Below, piece after piece: positions 63,274-64,000 of a stretch of DNA of 64,000 bases; the stretch's first letter is position 1; each line of letters starts with the position of its first letter. The notes below the pieces were generated by a model, which saw only the letters and a list, made by a program, of their open reading frames with translations, ran no database searches and was not told the origin of the DNA. The stretch is taken from contig CAXXXS010000001.1 of the NCBI GenBank assembly GCA_963665085.2, positions 2,046,001 to 2,110,000 of the forward strand, written 5' to 3'. The stretch comes from G963665085 sp963665085 (GTDB taxonomy: Bacteria > Bacteroidota > Bacteroidia > Bacteroidales > JAAAOM01). The position numbers were made by a program, and so were the translations under genes.

Positions 63274-63335
63274 TGGTAATAAGTGAATAACTAGCAATAA
63301 TTAATCAATAAAAACTAATCATTAAAAAATTAAAT

Positions 63336-64000
63336 ATGAGTATGTTTTGTTTTCAATGCCAGGAGGCATCTAAAGGTACAGGTTGTACAATTAAAGGTGT
63401 TTGTGGAAAGACAGATGAAGTGTCTAACCTTCAGGATCTACTTATCTATGTAACAAAAGGAGTTTCAGTTTTTGCGAACATCGGCAGGGAAAATAATATA
63501 AAAAGCGAAAAGGCAGATAAATATGTTTTTGATGCTTTATTTATGACAATTACCAATGCCAATTTTGACAAAAACAAGATTGTCGATAAAATAATAGAGG
63601 GATTTGAAGTTAGAGAAAAGTTAAATACTGAATTTATCCAGGATGGAATTGTAATTCCATCAGATTTACCTGGATGTGCTACATGGAAAGAAGAAGATGA
63701 ATTAGCACTTCTTAAAAAGAGTGAATTAATAGGGATTTTATCTATTGAAAATGAAGATATTCGTTCGTTAAAAGAATTACTTACATATGGGCTAAAAGGT
63801 ATGGCAGCATATGCAGAACATGCTTTTAATCTTGGATATACAGATGATGCGGTATTTAATTTTTTACATAAAGGTTTGGCCGCAACCACAGAGACTGAAA
63901 TTGGAGTAGATGAATTAGTAGGTCTTGTTTTAGAATGTGGAAAATATGGTGTTGATGTTATGGCTTTACTGGATAAAGCAAATACGGAGAGTTATGGGAA
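63336..64000 (+). CDS. hcp: Hybrid cluster protein (hydroxylamine/NO reductase), N-terminal part
   Basis: The frame from ATG at 63336 (MSMFCFQCQEASKGTGCTIK, then GVCGK) is open to the window end, about 221 residues. The N-terminal Cys pattern CX2CX8CX5C has the spacing of Hcp from strict anaerobes rather than the CX2CX11CX6C of enteric Hcp. LLTYGLKGMAAYAEHAFNLGY is also typical. Hcp removes nitric oxide or hydroxylamine with its 4Fe-2S-2O cluster. The hybrid-cluster ligands lie beyond the window. Confidence 0.93.
   Translation, partial: MSMFCFQCQEASKGTGCTIKGVCGKTDEVSNLQDLLIYVTKGVSVFANIGRENNIKSEKADKYVFDALFMTITNANFDKNKIVDKIIEGFEVREKLNTEFIQDGIVIPSDLPGCATWKEEDELALLKKSELIGILSIENEDIRSLKELLTYGLKGMAAYAEHAFNLGYTDDAVFNFLHKGLAATTETEIGVDELVGLVLECGKYGVDVMALLDKANTESYG

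Noticed and set aside
63446..63889. 147-codon minus-strand reading frame opposite hcp
   Set aside because: It is antisense to the hcp coding sequence, which is unambiguous.

Overview
The window looks like the chromosome of a low-GC, anaerobic or facultative Bacteroidota, probably of the Marinilabiliales type. This is inferred from TonB-dependent receptors paired with DUF4249 lipoproteins, a type IX secretion C-terminal sorting domain, TAnnTTTG-type -7 promoter elements, a LysS with the long Bacteroidota C-terminal tail, and a hybrid-cluster-protein locus with a Crp/Fnr regulator. No 16S sequence is present, so the genus is not called.

Layout. 1-9.8 kb is housekeeping: the start of tig, tRNA-Leu(TAG), lptB, tatC, recQ, a two-gene ABC exporter, a T9SS cargo protein and lysS. 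9.9-17.3 kb, on the minus strand, holds a metallophosphoesterase/glycosyltransferase/GH1 group and a corA plus cation-chloride-cotransporter-like pair. These are separated by an 830-bp hairpin-rich gap that contains a 364-bp element with perfect 20-bp terminal inverted repeats.

17.9-48.2 kb is the notable accessory region: about 30 kb of minus-strand cell-envelope genes arranged as four tandem cassettes. Each cassette begins with a nearly identical ~480-bp leader (R1 22978-23569, R2 33523-33999, R3 39272-39661 continued at 41512-41598, R4 47682-48159). A lipoprotein of one diverged family follows, then a variable set of genes: TonB-dependent receptor, DUF4249 lipoprotein, small outer-membrane beta-barrels and, once, an unknown lipoprotein. 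In each leader a promoter-like pair (TTTG and TAnnTTAG) is separated by a homopolymeric A tract (minus strand) of 14, 15, 18 and 20 nt. The leader also carries a terminator-like hairpin and a second hairpin before the start codon. This is the arrangement expected of phase-variable, attenuated expression of alternative surface systems. The region carries signs of repeated duplication: a TonB receptor killed by one nonsense codon, a TonB receptor fragment, two differently truncated copies of the 3' end of a geranylgeranylglyceryl-phosphate-synthase-like gene, an IS inserted in R3 with a 7-bp duplication, and a 103-bp MITE inserted in R1 with a CTAG duplication. All cassette joints fall directly after the same hairpin at the distal end of R.

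48.3-57.6 kb returns to ordinary genes: a lipoprotein, an OmpA-family protein, an MFS transporter, adk, hpt, purE, a PorV/PorQ-like barrel with a helix-hairpin-helix outer-membrane protein, and a solitary HNH endonuclease. 57.7-61.6 kb is a four-gene operon: membrane M23 peptidase, class-C beta-lactamase-like serine hydrolase, BlaI-type repressor, and a BlaR1-like M56 protease carrying a C-terminal M23 peptidase domain. 61.6-64 kb is the Hcp nitrosative-stress locus: a Crp/Fnr regulator divergent from a 4Fe-4S protein and hcp, with an 18/20 palindromic operator between them. The operator is centred about 41.5 bp upstream of the start site predicted from a perfect TAnnTTTG element.
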